A stretch of 47,346 bases of DNA from Campylobacteraceae bacterium (GTDB lineage Bacteria; Campylobacterota; Campylobacteria; Campylobacterales; Campylobacteraceae): the NCBI GenBank assembly GCA_031259875.1, contig JAIRKW010000118.1, positions 1-47,346 of the forward strand. The letters run 5' to 3'. This document shows positions 8,216 to 17,138 of this stretch, piece by piece. Position 1 is the first letter of the stretch, and every line of letters starts with the position of its first letter. The notes under the pieces are model-generated. The model saw only the letters and a program-made list of their open reading frames with translations, ran no database searches and was not told the DNA's origin. The position numbers and the translations under genes are program-made.

Positions 8216-9396
8216 TGAAAAAATTCTTTTTTGTTTTGTTGCTGCTATTGTGCCATATATCTGCCGATACAAATTCTCAAATAACCAATAATACAAAAAC
8301 GCTTAAAAGCAAAGAACAGCTTGAAAAAAGCCTAAAGCGAGAGCTAAGCGAAATATCAAAAACACTCCAAAAAGAGGAAAATGCACTTAAAAAAACTCAA
8401 AATGAAATTGACAAGTTAAACAATGAGATAATTAAGCAGCAAAAAGATGTGGATGACATCAGAGGCGAAGTCTCAAGTCTTCAAAAAAGTAATCAAGAAC
8501 TTAAAAAAGAGCGTGAAGAGATAGAAAAAAGTATTATTAAGATAATTGCGCAGGATTTTTCATACTTTTTGGTTATAGACAACGGTTACGAAGAAGGAAT
8601 AGAGAGTATTATCACTGATGAGGTTTTAAAACGGCTCAGTACAGCGGCAAATAAGGATTTTGAAGAGTATGCCAAAAAATATGCTAAAACAGATGAAAAG
8701 ATAAAGTTTTCAAATGAGCGGCTTAAAATAATACAAAACAAAATAGACGAGTTGGCGGCAAAAAAGAAAAACCTCGATATTTTAAAAAACAGCAAAACCA
8801 AAACAGTATCCAATATAGCAAAAGAGAAGAGCGAGTACACAGAACGTATCAAAACAACACAAAGAGAAAAAGCAGAACTGCAAAAGACACTGGAAGGATT
8901 AAAGATTTTGGAACGTGACAAAAATGTAACTGCCATTATCGTACCAGAAAATTTTGAGAGTGTCAGAAAACTTGGCTCATCATATCAAGCAAGCAAAGTG
9001 CGTTCATACAAAGGCGCAAAAACTATCGCACCGCTTAGCAATAAATTTACAGTAGAGCAAAAATTCGGCGATTATATAGACCCTATATACAACATAAAGA
9101 TTTTTAACGAATCAGTCGTGCTTCGTTCAGCAACGCCAAACAGCGAAGTAAAAAACGTGCTCGACGGTAAAGTGGTCTTTGCAAAAGAGACTTCAATACT
9201 GAAAAACGTTGTAATTGTTGAAAACTCTAATGGTATTCATACAATTTATGCGCAACTTTCAAAAATAGCACCAACTATTCAGGTCGGCGAAAAGATAAAA
9301 AAGGGTTATGTGATAGGCAGAATAGACAAGGATTTAACATTTGAGGTTACACAAAAAAACTACCACATAAACCCGCTTGAGCTAATAACTTATTAG
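8215..9396 (+). CDS. envC: EnvC-like murein hydrolase activator (coiled coil plus degenerate LytM)
   Basis: A signal peptide (about residues 1-17) is followed by a long coiled coil rich in Lys and Glu (about 30-230) and a C-terminal M23/LytM domain (about 280-393). The zinc ligands of an active M23 peptidase are not preserved: the expected HxH segment reads HTIYAQL and the final strand LTFEVT lacks the catalytic histidine. This is the EnvC pattern, in which the LytM domain activates amidases instead of cutting peptidoglycan. Genomic coupling to ftsEX supports that role. Its stop codon overlaps the stop of the convergent nfeD gene by three bases, leaving no room for a terminator between them. 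Confidence 0.85.
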   Translation: MKKFFFVLLLLLCHISADTNSQITNNTKTLKSKEQLEKSLKRELSEISKTLQKEENALKKTQNEIDKLNNEIIKQQKDVDDIRGEVSSLQKSNQELKKEREEIEKSIIKIIAQDFSYFLVIDNGYEEGIESIITDEVLKRLSTAANKDFEEYAKKYAKTDEKIKFSNERLKIIQNKIDELAAKKKNLDILKNSKTKTVSNIAKEKSEYTERIKTTQREKAELQKTLEGLKILERDKNVTAIIVPENFESVRKLGSSYQASKVRSYKGAKTIAPLSNKFTVEQKFGDYIDPIYNIKIFNESVVLRSATPNSEVKNVLDGKVVFAKETSILKNVVIVENSNGIHTIYAQLSKIAPTIQVGEKIKKGYVIGRIDKDLTFEVTQKNYHINPLELITY

Positions 9397-9794
9397 ACGA
9401 TTTTTTTTACAAACACCCTATTTGTCTTTGTAGGTTTTACAATAACTCTCTCATTTATCTCAAAAACCTCTTTTTTGTCTTTATCATACTGCCACGTTGT
9501 ACCGCGAAACTCTACCAAACTACCCTCTTTAATGACGCCTTCGCCCTCTTCCAGCAAAAATTCATCTTTTATCTTTTTACCGAGCATTCTTTCGGCAAGC
9601 CGTTTTCTGAAAGCTATCATCAACACAAGTCCGACAATAAACCCTATCGCACTTTGCATTTCCCAATTCTCTGAGCCTATCGCCCATCCAATCGCTCCGC
9701 TTATGATAAGACCAAGTCCATACCACAAAAGATAAAAACTCCCGACTGCAACCTCAAGCCCCAAAATAACAATACCTGCGATTAATACCCACAT
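9393..9794 (-). CDS. nfeD: NfeD-like membrane protein
   Basis: A 133-residue protein with an N-terminal hydrophobic region (about residues 2-65, two or three helices) and a C-terminal OB-fold (about 80-133) containing GEGVIKEGSLVEFRGTTWQ, typical of the short NfeD family. Short NfeD proteins are normally encoded next to an SPFH/stomatin protein and are thought to help assemble membrane microdomains. That is the case here, where it directly follows the SPFH gene (the start codon shares a base with the upstream stop). Confidence 0.9.
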   Translation of the reverse strand: MWVLIAGIVILGLEVAVGSFYLLWYGLGLIISGAIGWAIGSENWEMQSAIGFIVGLVLMIAFRKRLAERMLGKKIKDEFLLEEGEGVIKEGSLVEFRGTTWQYDKDKKEVFEINERVIVKPTKTNRVFVKKIV

Positions 9795-10702
9795 TATTTA
9801 TCCGTTTTTTTGAACATATCTTTTAAAATTGTCAAAGAACCTACCAAATCTACCGCTTCATAAGGTACTACTATCTTATCTTTTGATGGATTTTTAGCCA
9901 ACTCATTAAAAGCAGATATCCTATCTTTTGCCAATAGATACTCTGCTGATTTCTCATTTCTGCTCATAGCTTCTGATATCATATTCATAGCTTCTTGTTG
10001 AGCTTTTGCTACTGCTCTCACTTGAAATGCCTCCGCATCTGCTAAACGCTCTATCGCTTCGGCTTTTAAAAATTGTTCTGCCTTGTAAGCTTCGGATTGT
10101 CTGATAACAGCTTCTTTTTCAGCTTGCGCTTTAAGTTCTATTGCTCTTTTTTCACGCTCTGCTTTCATCTGCATACTCATGGCTTCTTGTATCTCTTTGG
10201 GCACTGCTATATCGCTTATCTCTATTCTGGTAACTTTTGTTCCCCAGTTAGAACCTGCATCGTCAAGGATGATAAGAATGCGTGAATTTATCTTTTCACG
10301 GTTACTCAAAATTTCATCAAGTGTCATTGAACCTATCTCGCTTCTTAATGTCGTTAAGGCAAGGTTGGCTACTGCTATTTGATAGTTTGTGACATTATAT
10401 GTAGTCTTATAAGCATCAACTACAGCGATAAAAACTATACCGTCTATTTGTATCGTAACATTATCTCGCGTAATAACCGGCTGACGCGGAATATTGATAA
10501 TATGCTCCTTGGTACTTAAAACCGTCTGCACTCTATCAAAAAACGGTATAATTATATGAAATCCACCGCTAAGACTTCGGCTGAATTTACCAAGCCTCTC
10601 CACCATATGCACCTCTGCTTGAGGCACTATAACCACACCTTTATATATAATCAATACAACAACAATCGCCACAGCGATTAAAAAAACAGATAAACCGCCC
10701 AT
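9794..10702 (-). CDS. qmcA: SPFH/Band 7 (stomatin/QmcA-like) protein
   Basis: A 302-residue membrane-anchored scaffold protein: one N-terminal helix (about 5-22), a Band 7 domain (about 28-190, beginning VPQAEVHMVERLGKFSRSL), and a coiled-coil tail rich in Ala, Glu and Lys (about 190-260). These proteins form large ring-like oligomers in the membrane and are linked to protease control and membrane domains. The partner nfeD follows. The ATG at 10702 has TAGGAG upstream. The promoter probably lies in the AT-rich gap up to 11052; a TTAAAAT sequence at about 10732-10738 on this strand is one candidate. Confidence 0.9.
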   Translation of the reverse strand: MGGLSVFLIAVAIVVVLIIYKGVVIVPQAEVHMVERLGKFSRSLSGGFHIIIPFFDRVQTVLSTKEHIINIPRQPVITRDNVTIQIDGIVFIAVVDAYKTTYNVTNYQIAVANLALTTLRSEIGSMTLDEILSNREKINSRILIILDDAGSNWGTKVTRIEISDIAVPKEIQEAMSMQMKAEREKRAIELKAQAEKEAVIRQSEAYKAEQFLKAEAIERLADAEAFQVRAVAKAQQEAMNMISEAMSRNEKSAEYLLAKDRISAFNELAKNPSKDKIVVPYEAVDLVGSLTILKDMFKKTDK

Positions 10703-11052
10703 TTTGACTCCTAAATTAGAAAAATTTATTCATTTTAACCAAAATGTTCTTAATTCCACTTATTTACTAATTTATAATAGTGTTAATCTGTTGATTGTAT
10801 ACATATAGCAAAGATAAAAATTGAAAATTTTAAATATTAGAACAAAAAGCAGTAATCTTTTACTCGCTTCTCACAAAAAATAAAAAACGAATGATTTCAT
10901 TAATATTCAAAAAGAATAAGGAACTTTTGATAAACATCGCTCATCGGTAAAGAAATTCACTAAAATATAAATGCCATCAAACTTCCAAGTGAAACGCTAA
11001 CTCATTTGACTAAAAACAACAGCCGCGGTTTTTACTTTACAAAACCATAACA
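10703..11052. other. 350-base AT-rich intergenic region
   Basis: Between the start of the SPFH gene and the end of mrdA, both on the minus strand. I find no reading frame above about 20 codons and no recognisable RNA gene. A weak hairpin (AAAAAC at 11012-11017 with GTTTTT at 11028-11033 around a CCGCGG core) just behind mrdA could terminate the 13-gene run. The rest presumably holds the qmcA promoter. Confidence 0.4.
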
Positions 11053-12849
11053 TTATTCCAAAGTCGTAATGTAACCCATATCATAAAGCTTATTATAAAT
11101 ATTTGATGCTATCGTTGTAGCCGGACTTGCTGCACCGGCATGCTCCACTAAAACCGTTACGGCATATTTTGGATTTTTATAGGGACCAAATGATGTAAAC
11201 CAGCCATGTGAACGCTGATAGTACTCTAATTCGCTCTCTTTCATCCTTGTCTTCTCTTCTTGCGGCAGGCTGATAACTTGTGCCGTTCCTGTTTTGCCCG
11301 CAATTTTTACTTTAGATATACGTGTATTGCGATAAGCCGTACCCATAGGATTATTACTCACTTCCATCATCGCTTCCCGTATCAGCGGTAAATACCGCTT
11401 TTCGGTATCGTTAAATACAGTATCGCCCATTTTATATTTGAATTTTTCATCACTGATTTTCTGCAAAAAATGAGGTGTAATATTTTGTCCTGTAGCCAGC
11501 ATTGCCGTATGCCGCGCTATTTGCATAGATGTCGCCAAAAAAAAGCCTTGACCAATAGATGAGATAACCGTTTCACCATGAAACCATGACTCGCCGTAAC
11601 GTTTCATTTTCCACTCTTTACTTGGTACAACACCGATAAACTCATTCGGTAAATCAATGCCCGTTTTCATACCAAATCCAAGCCGCTCAAGTACAGGCGA
11701 AATAGCGTCTATGCCGACTTTCAAAGAGCCTTCATAAAAGTACGTATCACAACTCTCTCTGATGGCTTTTTTCATATTTGTGACACCATGTCCGTCATGT
11801 TTCCAACACCTAAATGTACGCCCGCCAAAATCCATAGAGCCTTTGCAGTCAAAAGTTGTACTGGGCGTTATCTCTTTTGTATTTAAAAATGCCAGTGACA
11901 TACCCATTTTCACAACAGAACCCGGAGGATACAAACCATTGATAAACTTATTTGTAAAAGGGTGATTAAAATCCAAAGAAAGTGTTTTCCAATCTTCGTG
12001 CGAAATGCCGGCTACAAATTTATTAGGATCATACTCCGGAAAACTCACAGCTGCAAGTATAGAGCCGTCGCTTAAATCAATCACTATTGCTGAGCCGGAT
12101 TTATCTGTAAATAAAGATGAAATATAACGCTGTAAATCTATATCTACACTAAGATATATATCTTTACTCACAGGAGCTTTGCGCTCTATAAGCTCTATCT
12201 GTTTATTTAGTGCATTTACTTTACTAAGCTGTATGCCGCTCTCGCCTTTTAGAATATTGTCATAATATTTTTCTATGCCCATTTTGCCGATAGAACCGGT
12301 AAGTTTAGCTATTGGGTCGACATAATCTTCACGATTTGCGCGTCCAACATAACCTACTATATGTGAAGTTATCGCACCATACGGATAGTAGCGCCGCGAT
12401 ATAGGATAGATAGAGAGATTTTTGCGCAGATTTATCTTTGAAAAGCTCGCTATCACTTCATCGTGCAATAAAAAATCCACAACTTGCACAAAATCGTGTT
12501 CATATAAAGAGTCATTTTTAATATAGCGATTTTTTAACTTCTCCTTATTTAGTGATGGAATTTCGCGTACTAAAAAATCCAACTCCTCTTCCAATTTCGC
12601 AATATTTGCTTTTAAACTTAACTGCGGTTTGATACCTATTGCAAAGCCAAGTTGATTGACAGCAAGCGGACGATTTTTTTTATCATAAATAATACCTCTA
12701 AGCGGCGCTAAATGCTCTACTTTTACGGCATTTTTATTTGCCAGTTCTTCATAATACGGATTTAATTTTACGCTAAGATAAAATATCCGCCCAACAAGTA
12801 AAAACCATACAACACCAAAGAAAAAGAGTACTATATATACGCGCTTCAT
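11053..12849 (-). CDS. mrdA: Penicillin-binding protein 2 (MrdA), elongation transpeptidase
   Basis: Class B PBP that cross-links peptidoglycan in the elongasome with RodA. There is an N-terminal membrane anchor (residues 4-26), the pedestal domain with RGIIYDKKNRPLA (51-63), and the transpeptidase domain. Active-site motifs are SVVK (311-314, nucleophile Ser311), SCD (366-368, in the place of SxN, as usual for PBP2) and KTG (519-521). Length 598 is typical. It ends the long minus-strand run and overlaps the mreD-like gene by four bases. Confidence 0.95.
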   Translation of the reverse strand: MKRVYIVLFFFGVVWFLLVGRIFYLSVKLNPYYEELANKNAVKVEHLAPLRGIIYDKKNRPLAVNQLGFAIGIKPQLSLKANIAKLEEELDFLVREIPSLNKEKLKNRYIKNDSLYEHDFVQVVDFLLHDEVIASFSKINLRKNLSIYPISRRYYPYGAITSHIVGYVGRANREDYVDPIAKLTGSIGKMGIEKYYDNILKGESGIQLSKVNALNKQIELIERKAPVSKDIYLSVDIDLQRYISSLFTDKSGSAIVIDLSDGSILAAVSFPEYDPNKFVAGISHEDWKTLSLDFNHPFTNKFINGLYPPGSVVKMGMSLAFLNTKEITPSTTFDCKGSMDFGGRTFRCWKHDGHGVTNMKKAIRESCDTYFYEGSLKVGIDAISPVLERLGFGMKTGIDLPNEFIGVVPSKEWKMKRYGESWFHGETVISSIGQGFFLATSMQIARHTAMLATGQNITPHFLQKISDEKFKYKMGDTVFNDTEKRYLPLIREAMMEVSNNPMGTAYRNTRISKVKIAGKTGTAQVISLPQEEKTRMKESELEYYQRSHGWFTSFGPYKNPKYAVTVLVEHAGAASPATTIASNIYNKLYDMGYITTLE

Positions 12850-13328
12850 TTATACCGCTTTAGTAAAAGTAATACCAAAATAGTATCAATTACAATATAA
12901 AAAAAGTAGACCATTCCAAAGTAGAAAAATTCGCCTCCAAACAGATAGGCCAAAAACGTATTTATCAAAAATAACCCTATATATGCACTTGCTACCGTCA
13001 GTGCAGCAATCCATAACTCATTTTGAAACATTGCTTCAATACGCGGTTTTAAAAAGTTATAAAACAGTGCAAACAAAAATGCAAGCGAAAAGAGATAAAA
13101 ACCCTGATTTAATTCAAAAAAGCATAGATATGCAAATGCCAAATACACTTTAATATTGTCGTTTTTAAAATTTTTTACGAGATAAACGAAAAAAAAGCCG
13201 GCCAATGGCGACAAAAACAGATAAATGCTCGAAAATATCTGATACACTATTAACACTAAGGTTAAAAAAAAGAGTTTCAAATATTGATTATGAGAGCTGT
13301 TTCGTCGCATATTGGAAAATGTTTGCAT
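12846..13328 (-). CDS. MreD-like membrane protein
   Basis: About 160 residues with five hydrophobic helices and no soluble domain, directly upstream of mrdA and overlapping it by four bases. That position, size and topology fit MreD, the rod-shape membrane protein, and C. jejuni has an unnamed membrane protein at the same place. There is no diagnostic motif, so this is inference from context. The reading frame is open upstream to a TTG at 13346. I prefer the ATG at 13328 (MQTFSNMRR), which has a GGCGG stretch about 14 bases before it; ATG 13310 is also possible. It overlaps the end of the acetyltransferase gene in every case. Confidence 0.65.
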   Translation of the reverse strand: MQTFSNMRRNSSHNQYLKLFFLTLVLIVYQIFSSIYLFLSPLAGFFFVYLVKNFKNDNIKVYLAFAYLCFFELNQGFYLFSLAFLFALFYNFLKPRIEAMFQNELWIAALTVASAYIGLFLINTFLAYLFGGEFFYFGMVYFFYIVIDTILVLLLLKRYK

Positions 13329-13735
13329 TTTATACAATCCGCCCAAATTTTACTGATAGGCAAAGATTCTTTTGGTATCTCTTTAAATGATAATTTTTCA
13401 AAAAATTCCTTTTTATACGTAAGTGTAAATACCTGTTTTAAACCCAAAAACCTGCCCTCTTCCAAAAGTTTTTTTACTATCTGCGCGCCTATGCCTTTGC
13501 CTCTTAATCCGCCTTTTACAACTATACTTCTTATCTCTGCTAAGTGCTGTGTGTGTATATGCAGCGCAGACAATCCTATAATTTCATCTTTTTGCACCGC
13601 TAAAGTATACGAACGAATATTTGTAGCTACCTCGTCATCAGCACGCGGCAGTATGATACCTTTTAGCACTTCATCACGCACAAGTTCTTGCATATCATCA
13701 ATATCGTTTAATGTCGCCTTTCTATAAATAATCAT
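13277..13735 (-). CDS. argA: Short-form N-acetylglutamate synthase (GNAT acetyltransferase)
   Basis: A 152-residue GNAT protein. The acetyl-CoA loop is RGKGIG (about 78-83) following the motif LAEIRSIVVKGGLRGKG. The C-terminal WADCIKCKHFPICDETALI, with three cysteines, is characteristic of the stand-alone short ArgA that makes N-acetylglutamate for arginine synthesis in bacteria lacking the long kinase-fused enzyme. The presence of argG at 22499 supports arginine synthesis in this organism. The start overlaps the engB stop by four bases. If not ArgA, it is another small-molecule GNAT enzyme, but the tail makes that less likely. Confidence 0.8.
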   Translation of the reverse strand: MIIYRKATLNDIDDMQELVRDEVLKGIILPRADDEVATNIRSYTLAVQKDEIIGLSALHIHTQHLAEIRSIVVKGGLRGKGIGAQIVKKLLEEGRFLGLKQVFTLTYKKEFFEKLSFKEIPKESLPISKIWADCIKCKHFPICDETALIINI

Positions 13736-14334
13736 ATCTCTTTTCCAAATAACAAATTAAAAATTCTCTCATTCGCCTCGTTAATACCGCGCTTTTTCAG
13801 CACCGACACAAGCAGTGCATTTTTATCTTTTAGTATTGCCGAGCACTCTTTTTGCGTTAGCTTGTCCGCCTTTGTATAGATATTTAAAATTCTCTGGTCA
13901 GCTTTTAAAATAGAATCGATATACTCACCAACACTTTTGTCTATCTCAAGCTCGATATGACGCGCATCTATTAAATGTATAAAAAGTCTTGCAGAGACTC
14001 TTTTTTTAATAAACGTATTCAAAGACTCTTCCCACTGCTTTTTTTTCTCTTTTGATACTTTTGCGTAGCCAAATCCGGGTAAATCCACAAATCGCGCATT
14101 AAATCTTTTTTTCTCTTCATCCTCATATGCAATATCAAAAAAATTGATAAGCTGCGTTTTGCCAGGCGTAGAAGAGCTTTTAGCAAGCTGCTTTTTAGAA
14201 CACAAAGCGTTAATTAATGAGCTTTTTCCTACATTGCTTCGCCCTAAAAACAGTACTTCTGTAACGCCCTCATCCAACGCTTCGGCAATACTCGGCGAGG
14301 ATTTGGCAAATTCTGCTTTGATAATTCTTATCAC
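13732..14334 (-). CDS. engB: EngB/YsxC ribosome-biogenesis GTPase
   Basis: TrmE-Era-EngA-YihA class GTPase needed for assembly of the 50S ribosomal subunit. G1 GRSNVGKS (31-38), G3 DLPGFGYA and G4 TKADKL (in place of NKxD, as commonly seen) are present. 200 residues is the usual size. Four-base overlaps join it to lptA before and argA after. Confidence 0.94.
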   Translation of the reverse strand: MIRIIKAEFAKSSPSIAEALDEGVTEVLFLGRSNVGKSSLINALCSKKQLAKSSSTPGKTQLINFFDIAYEDEEKKRFNARFVDLPGFGYAKVSKEKKKQWEESLNTFIKKRVSARLFIHLIDARHIELEIDKSVGEYIDSILKADQRILNIYTKADKLTQKECSAILKDKNALLVSVLKKRGINEANERIFNLLFGKEI

Positions 14335-14804
14335 TTATTTGCTTCTTTACTTTTTGCATCGTCTATTTGAAAGATAAATTTCACCGGCTCAGTGCCTCCA
14401 TCTACAGCGTAAGTACCATTATTTTGATCAATTGTAATAATATCGCCGTATACTTTTCTGCTTGTATTGAGCTCTTCCAAAAAGGCATTTCCTTTAAGCG
14501 TATATTTGTTTGGCGCCACATCGTATGTAAGAATACTGCCGCTGGCATGATAACGTTTATCATCTATTGTTACATTTGCGCTGACACTGCCCTGTGCCTC
14601 ATACTTTAAAGGTTCCTTGTCTTTATTAAAATCTATTGTCACCGTATCCGCAACAAGTATATCGTCTCCTTTTTTGATAACGACATTATCGCTAAGGCGG
14701 CTTTTTAACGCTTTTTCATCTGCAAAAACTTTCTTTGCAACTATTTGAACTTCTACTGCAAAAGTAAAAGTACTAATCAACAACAATGCAATAGCAACTC
14801 TCAT
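14331..14804 (-). CDS. lptA: LptA, periplasmic lipopolysaccharide transport protein
   Basis: A signal peptide of about 16 residues (MRVAIALLLISTFTFA) is followed by an OstA/LptA beta-jellyroll of 140 residues, with the repeated pattern ITIDQNNGTYAVDGG and YEAQGSVSANVTIDDKRYHASG. It forms the periplasmic bridge carrying LPS from the LptBFGC inner-membrane complex to LptD. It follows lptC with a four-base overlap, which supports the call. Confidence 0.88.
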   Translation of the reverse strand: MRVAIALLLISTFTFAVEVQIVAKKVFADEKALKSRLSDNVVIKKGDDILVADTVTIDFNKDKEPLKYEAQGSVSANVTIDDKRYHASGSILTYDVAPNKYTLKGNAFLEELNTSRKVYGDIITIDQNNGTYAVDGGTEPVKFIFQIDDAKSKEANK

Positions 14805-15325
14805 CTATCCCTCACTTGAATTAACGCTTTAACATTTTTAGCACTTATCTGTCCGTTTTGCATATCATACACAAAATAATTCCCAAAAGCCTTTACCCCC
14901 TTAGTTTCAAATATAAAAGGGGTTTTACCTATAAGCGTTTTATTATTTTCATAATATTCTACCGCTTCCGCACTCAAAGATGAAAGGTCGGCTCTTTCAT
15001 ATTTAACATTTCCATTTAGATAAAAAACACTGTTTTTAAGTGTACCATTATCGGATTTGAGTCTATCCGTCCCCTCTTTTTTCATTACCAAAACATTGAT
15101 ATCATACAAAATATCCATATCATCAAATCTTTGAGCTTTGCTTGCTGTAGAGTAGACGCTTACACCATCTTGTGCAATCTTATAATCTTTTATATTTAAA
15201 AACTCTATCATCGGCTTATCTTCATTAAGATTTTTCAAATCAAGCGAGTACGAATCCTGCGATACAAGCATAAAGATAATAATAAAAAATATGCACAAAA
15301 AGTAGTAAAGCGTTTTTATAACCAA
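14801..15325 (-). CDS. lptC: LptC, LPS export complex membrane-anchored subunit
   Basis: A 174-residue protein with one N-terminal membrane helix (about 4-22, TLYYFLCIFFIIIFMLVS) and a periplasmic LptC/OstA-like domain. LptC passes LPS from LptBFG to LptA. Motifs are weak, so the call depends on topology and on its place between kdsC (10-base overlap) and lptA, an order shared with many Gram-negatives. Confidence 0.85.
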   Translation of the reverse strand: MVIKTLYYFLCIFFIIIFMLVSQDSYSLDLKNLNEDKPMIEFLNIKDYKIAQDGVSVYSTASKAQRFDDMDILYDINVLVMKKEGTDRLKSDNGTLKNSVFYLNGNVKYERADLSSLSAEAVEYYENNKTLIGKTPFIFETKGVKAFGNYFVYDMQNGQISAKNVKALIQVRDR

Positions 15326-15810
15326 GGCTTTTCAAACTCCCCGCGCAAATTTTCTTTATCAACAATCATCTCTATCATCTCCCTTACCGCACCTTTTCCG
15401 CCGTTACTTTTCAGAACCGTTGCAACATTCTTGCGGATAAAGGGCAGTGCATCTGCGGGCGCAAATGACCAGCCTACGCTCTTTAATTGTTTATAGTCGT
15501 TTGTATCGTCGCCTATAGCAGCTACATTATCAAGCTCCAAATTAAGCTCTTTTAGAAGTTCTTTTAGTACGCCAAGCTTATCTTGTATACCTTGAAAGAC
15601 ATATTTGATATTCAAATCTCTTGCTCTATGTTTTACTATATCAGAACTTTTACCCGTAATAATCGCACATTTTTTGCCTATTTTGTGCCAGCAGACAATA
15701 CCAAAACCATCTCTTACATTAAAAGCCTTAGCTGCTTCGCCGTCATTTGTGTAAAATATAGTCCCCTCGGTTAAACATCCATCAACATCAAGCACTATAA
15801 GCTCTATCAT
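15316..15810 (-). CDS. kdsC: KdsC, 3-deoxy-manno-octulosonate-8-phosphate phosphatase
   Basis: HAD-superfamily phosphatase that releases Kdo from Kdo-8-phosphate for LPS inner core synthesis. HAD motif I is LDVDGCLTEG with Asp8 (nucleophile) and Asp10; motif II is IITGKSS; motif IV is GDDTNDY. The protein is capless and 164 residues long, as expected for the tetrameric KdsC. It lies directly before lptC, so Kdo synthesis and LPS transport are transcribed together. Confidence 0.92.
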   Translation of the reverse strand: MIELIVLDVDGCLTEGTIFYTNDGEAAKAFNVRDGFGIVCWHKIGKKCAIITGKSSDIVKHRARDLNIKYVFQGIQDKLGVLKELLKELNLELDNVAAIGDDTNDYKQLKSVGWSFAPADALPFIRKNVATVLKSNGGKGAVREMIEMIVDKENLRGEFEKPWL

Positions 15811-16379
15811 AACACACCTTTTGTACTTGGTATCGACACTCTTTTGTTTTCGCCAACAGCTCTTCTTAAGGCTACAGCAAATGCTTTAAATGCCGCTTCT
15901 ATAATATGATGACGATTTTTGCCGCGTATAAATGTCAAATGTACACTAAAAGAAGCATTAGTTACTAAAGCTCTAAAAAATTCTTCCGTAAGCTCCGCAT
16001 CAAATTCCCCTACTTTATTTTCAAGCGGTAAATCACAAAAGAAAAATGAACGACCGCTCAAATCTATAACGCAGCTTACAGCCGCTTCATCCAGCAAAAT
16101 AACCGCTTCGCCAAACCTCTCCATATTTTTAACCGGAAATATCTCTTTATGCAAAGCTTGCCCGATAACAATGCCCACATCTTCTACACTATGGTGAAAA
16201 TCCACATTGATATCGCCTTTGCATGTGAGTTTCAAATCCAAAAACGCATGTTTACTCAAAGCCTCCAGCATATGGTCAAAAAACCCTATTCCTGTACTTA
16301 TTTTGCTATTGCCGCTGCCACTTAACTCCAAACTAAGCTCTATATCCGTCTCTTTTGTTTTGCGTGAAATATTTGTCAT
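15807..16379 (-). CDS. hisB: HisB, imidazoleglycerol-phosphate dehydratase (monofunctional)
   Basis: Sixth step of histidine synthesis, a manganese enzyme. The two metal-binding regions are clear: GFFDHMLEALSKHAF with HHSVEDVG near the N-terminal half, and GKNRHHIIEAAFKA near the C-terminus. At 190 residues it is the dehydratase alone, without the phosphatase domain fused in enterobacteria. No other histidine gene is nearby; it sits alone among LPS and wall genes. Confidence 0.95.
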   Translation of the reverse strand: MTNISRKTKETDIELSLELSGSGNSKISTGIGFFDHMLEALSKHAFLDLKLTCKGDINVDFHHSVEDVGIVIGQALHKEIFPVKNMERFGEAVILLDEAAVSCVIDLSGRSFFFCDLPLENKVGEFDAELTEEFFRALVTNASFSVHLTFIRGKNRHHIIEAAFKAFAVALRRAVGENKRVSIPSTKGVL

Positions 16380-16388
16380 ACTTTTATC

Positions 16389-17138
16389 CTACTTCTCCCG
16401 TACTATAAATGCACCTTGATATCTGCTCTTTGAGATAAAATCTCTCGCCTCCGCCTCACTGCCGAAACCTCTAAGCCATACGCGGTAAATTCTCTCGCCA
16501 TCAAGATAACCATCTTTGATAAATGCCTCATATCTGCCGCCGGCTCTATTATGTTCGTCTTTATAAGTCCGTGCACCGTTTGGATTTTTAAATGCGCCTA
16601 TCTGTACATCAAAATCATTTATCACGACACTTTTGCTGCCGACATTTCCTCTGCCTTCAAAACCAAGTACTTCAATCACTACAGGCGCTGTTCCGCTTAC
16701 ATCCAAACCTACTTGTTTAGCCGCAGCATAACTCAAATCTATAATGCGGTTGGCAACAAACGGACCTCTGTCATTAATACGCACAATAACGGTTTTATTA
16801 TTACGCTTATTGACAACTTTGACTATCGTATTCATCGGAAATGTTTTATGTGCGGCAGTTATACCATACATATCATATGTCTCTCCGTTTGAAGTTTTTT
16901 TTCCATGAAAATCCTTGCCGTACCAACTTGCTATACCACTCATTGTATCCCCAACATTCACTTGAGTAGGATAATAAGTCTTTTCTGCTATTGTATACGG
17001 TCTCATCACTGCTTTATGCATTTGAGGCGAGTCTTTTATGCCGCCGGCAGCATCTATACTGCTTTTAAAAGTGCATCCGTTTAAAAATAACAATGTAAAA
17101 ATCGCAATGCTTGCGTTAATTACCCATTGGTATTTCAA
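16389..17138 (-). CDS. rlpA: RlpA, septal lytic transglycosylase lipoprotein with SPOR domain
   Basis: A lipoprotein signal peptide ends at LFLNGC (acylated Cys22). A double-psi beta-barrel follows (about 68-160: GIASWYGKDFHGKKTSNGE, HKTFPMNT, RINDRGPF), retaining the His and Asp of active RlpA enzymes that cleave glycan strands stripped of peptides. The last 75 residues form a SPOR domain, which binds denuded septal glycan. It overlaps the end of mltD by 23 bases, so two lytic transglycosylases are co-expressed. Confidence 0.93.
   Translation of the reverse strand: MKYQWVINASIAIFTLLFLNGCTFKSSIDAAGGIKDSPQMHKAVMRPYTIAEKTYYPTQVNVGDTMSGIASWYGKDFHGKKTSNGETYDMYGITAAHKTFPMNTIVKVVNKRNNKTVIVRINDRGPFVANRIIDLSYAAAKQVGLDVSGTAPVVIEVLGFEGRGNVGSKSVVINDFDVQIGAFKNPNGARTYKDEHNRAGGRYEAFIKDGYLDGERIYRVWLRGFGSEAEARDFISKSRYQGAFIVREK

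Noticed and set aside
8215..9396. Active M23 zinc endopeptidase
   Set aside because: The catalytic HxH and the upstream HxxxD positions are not present; the EnvC-type activator reading fits better.
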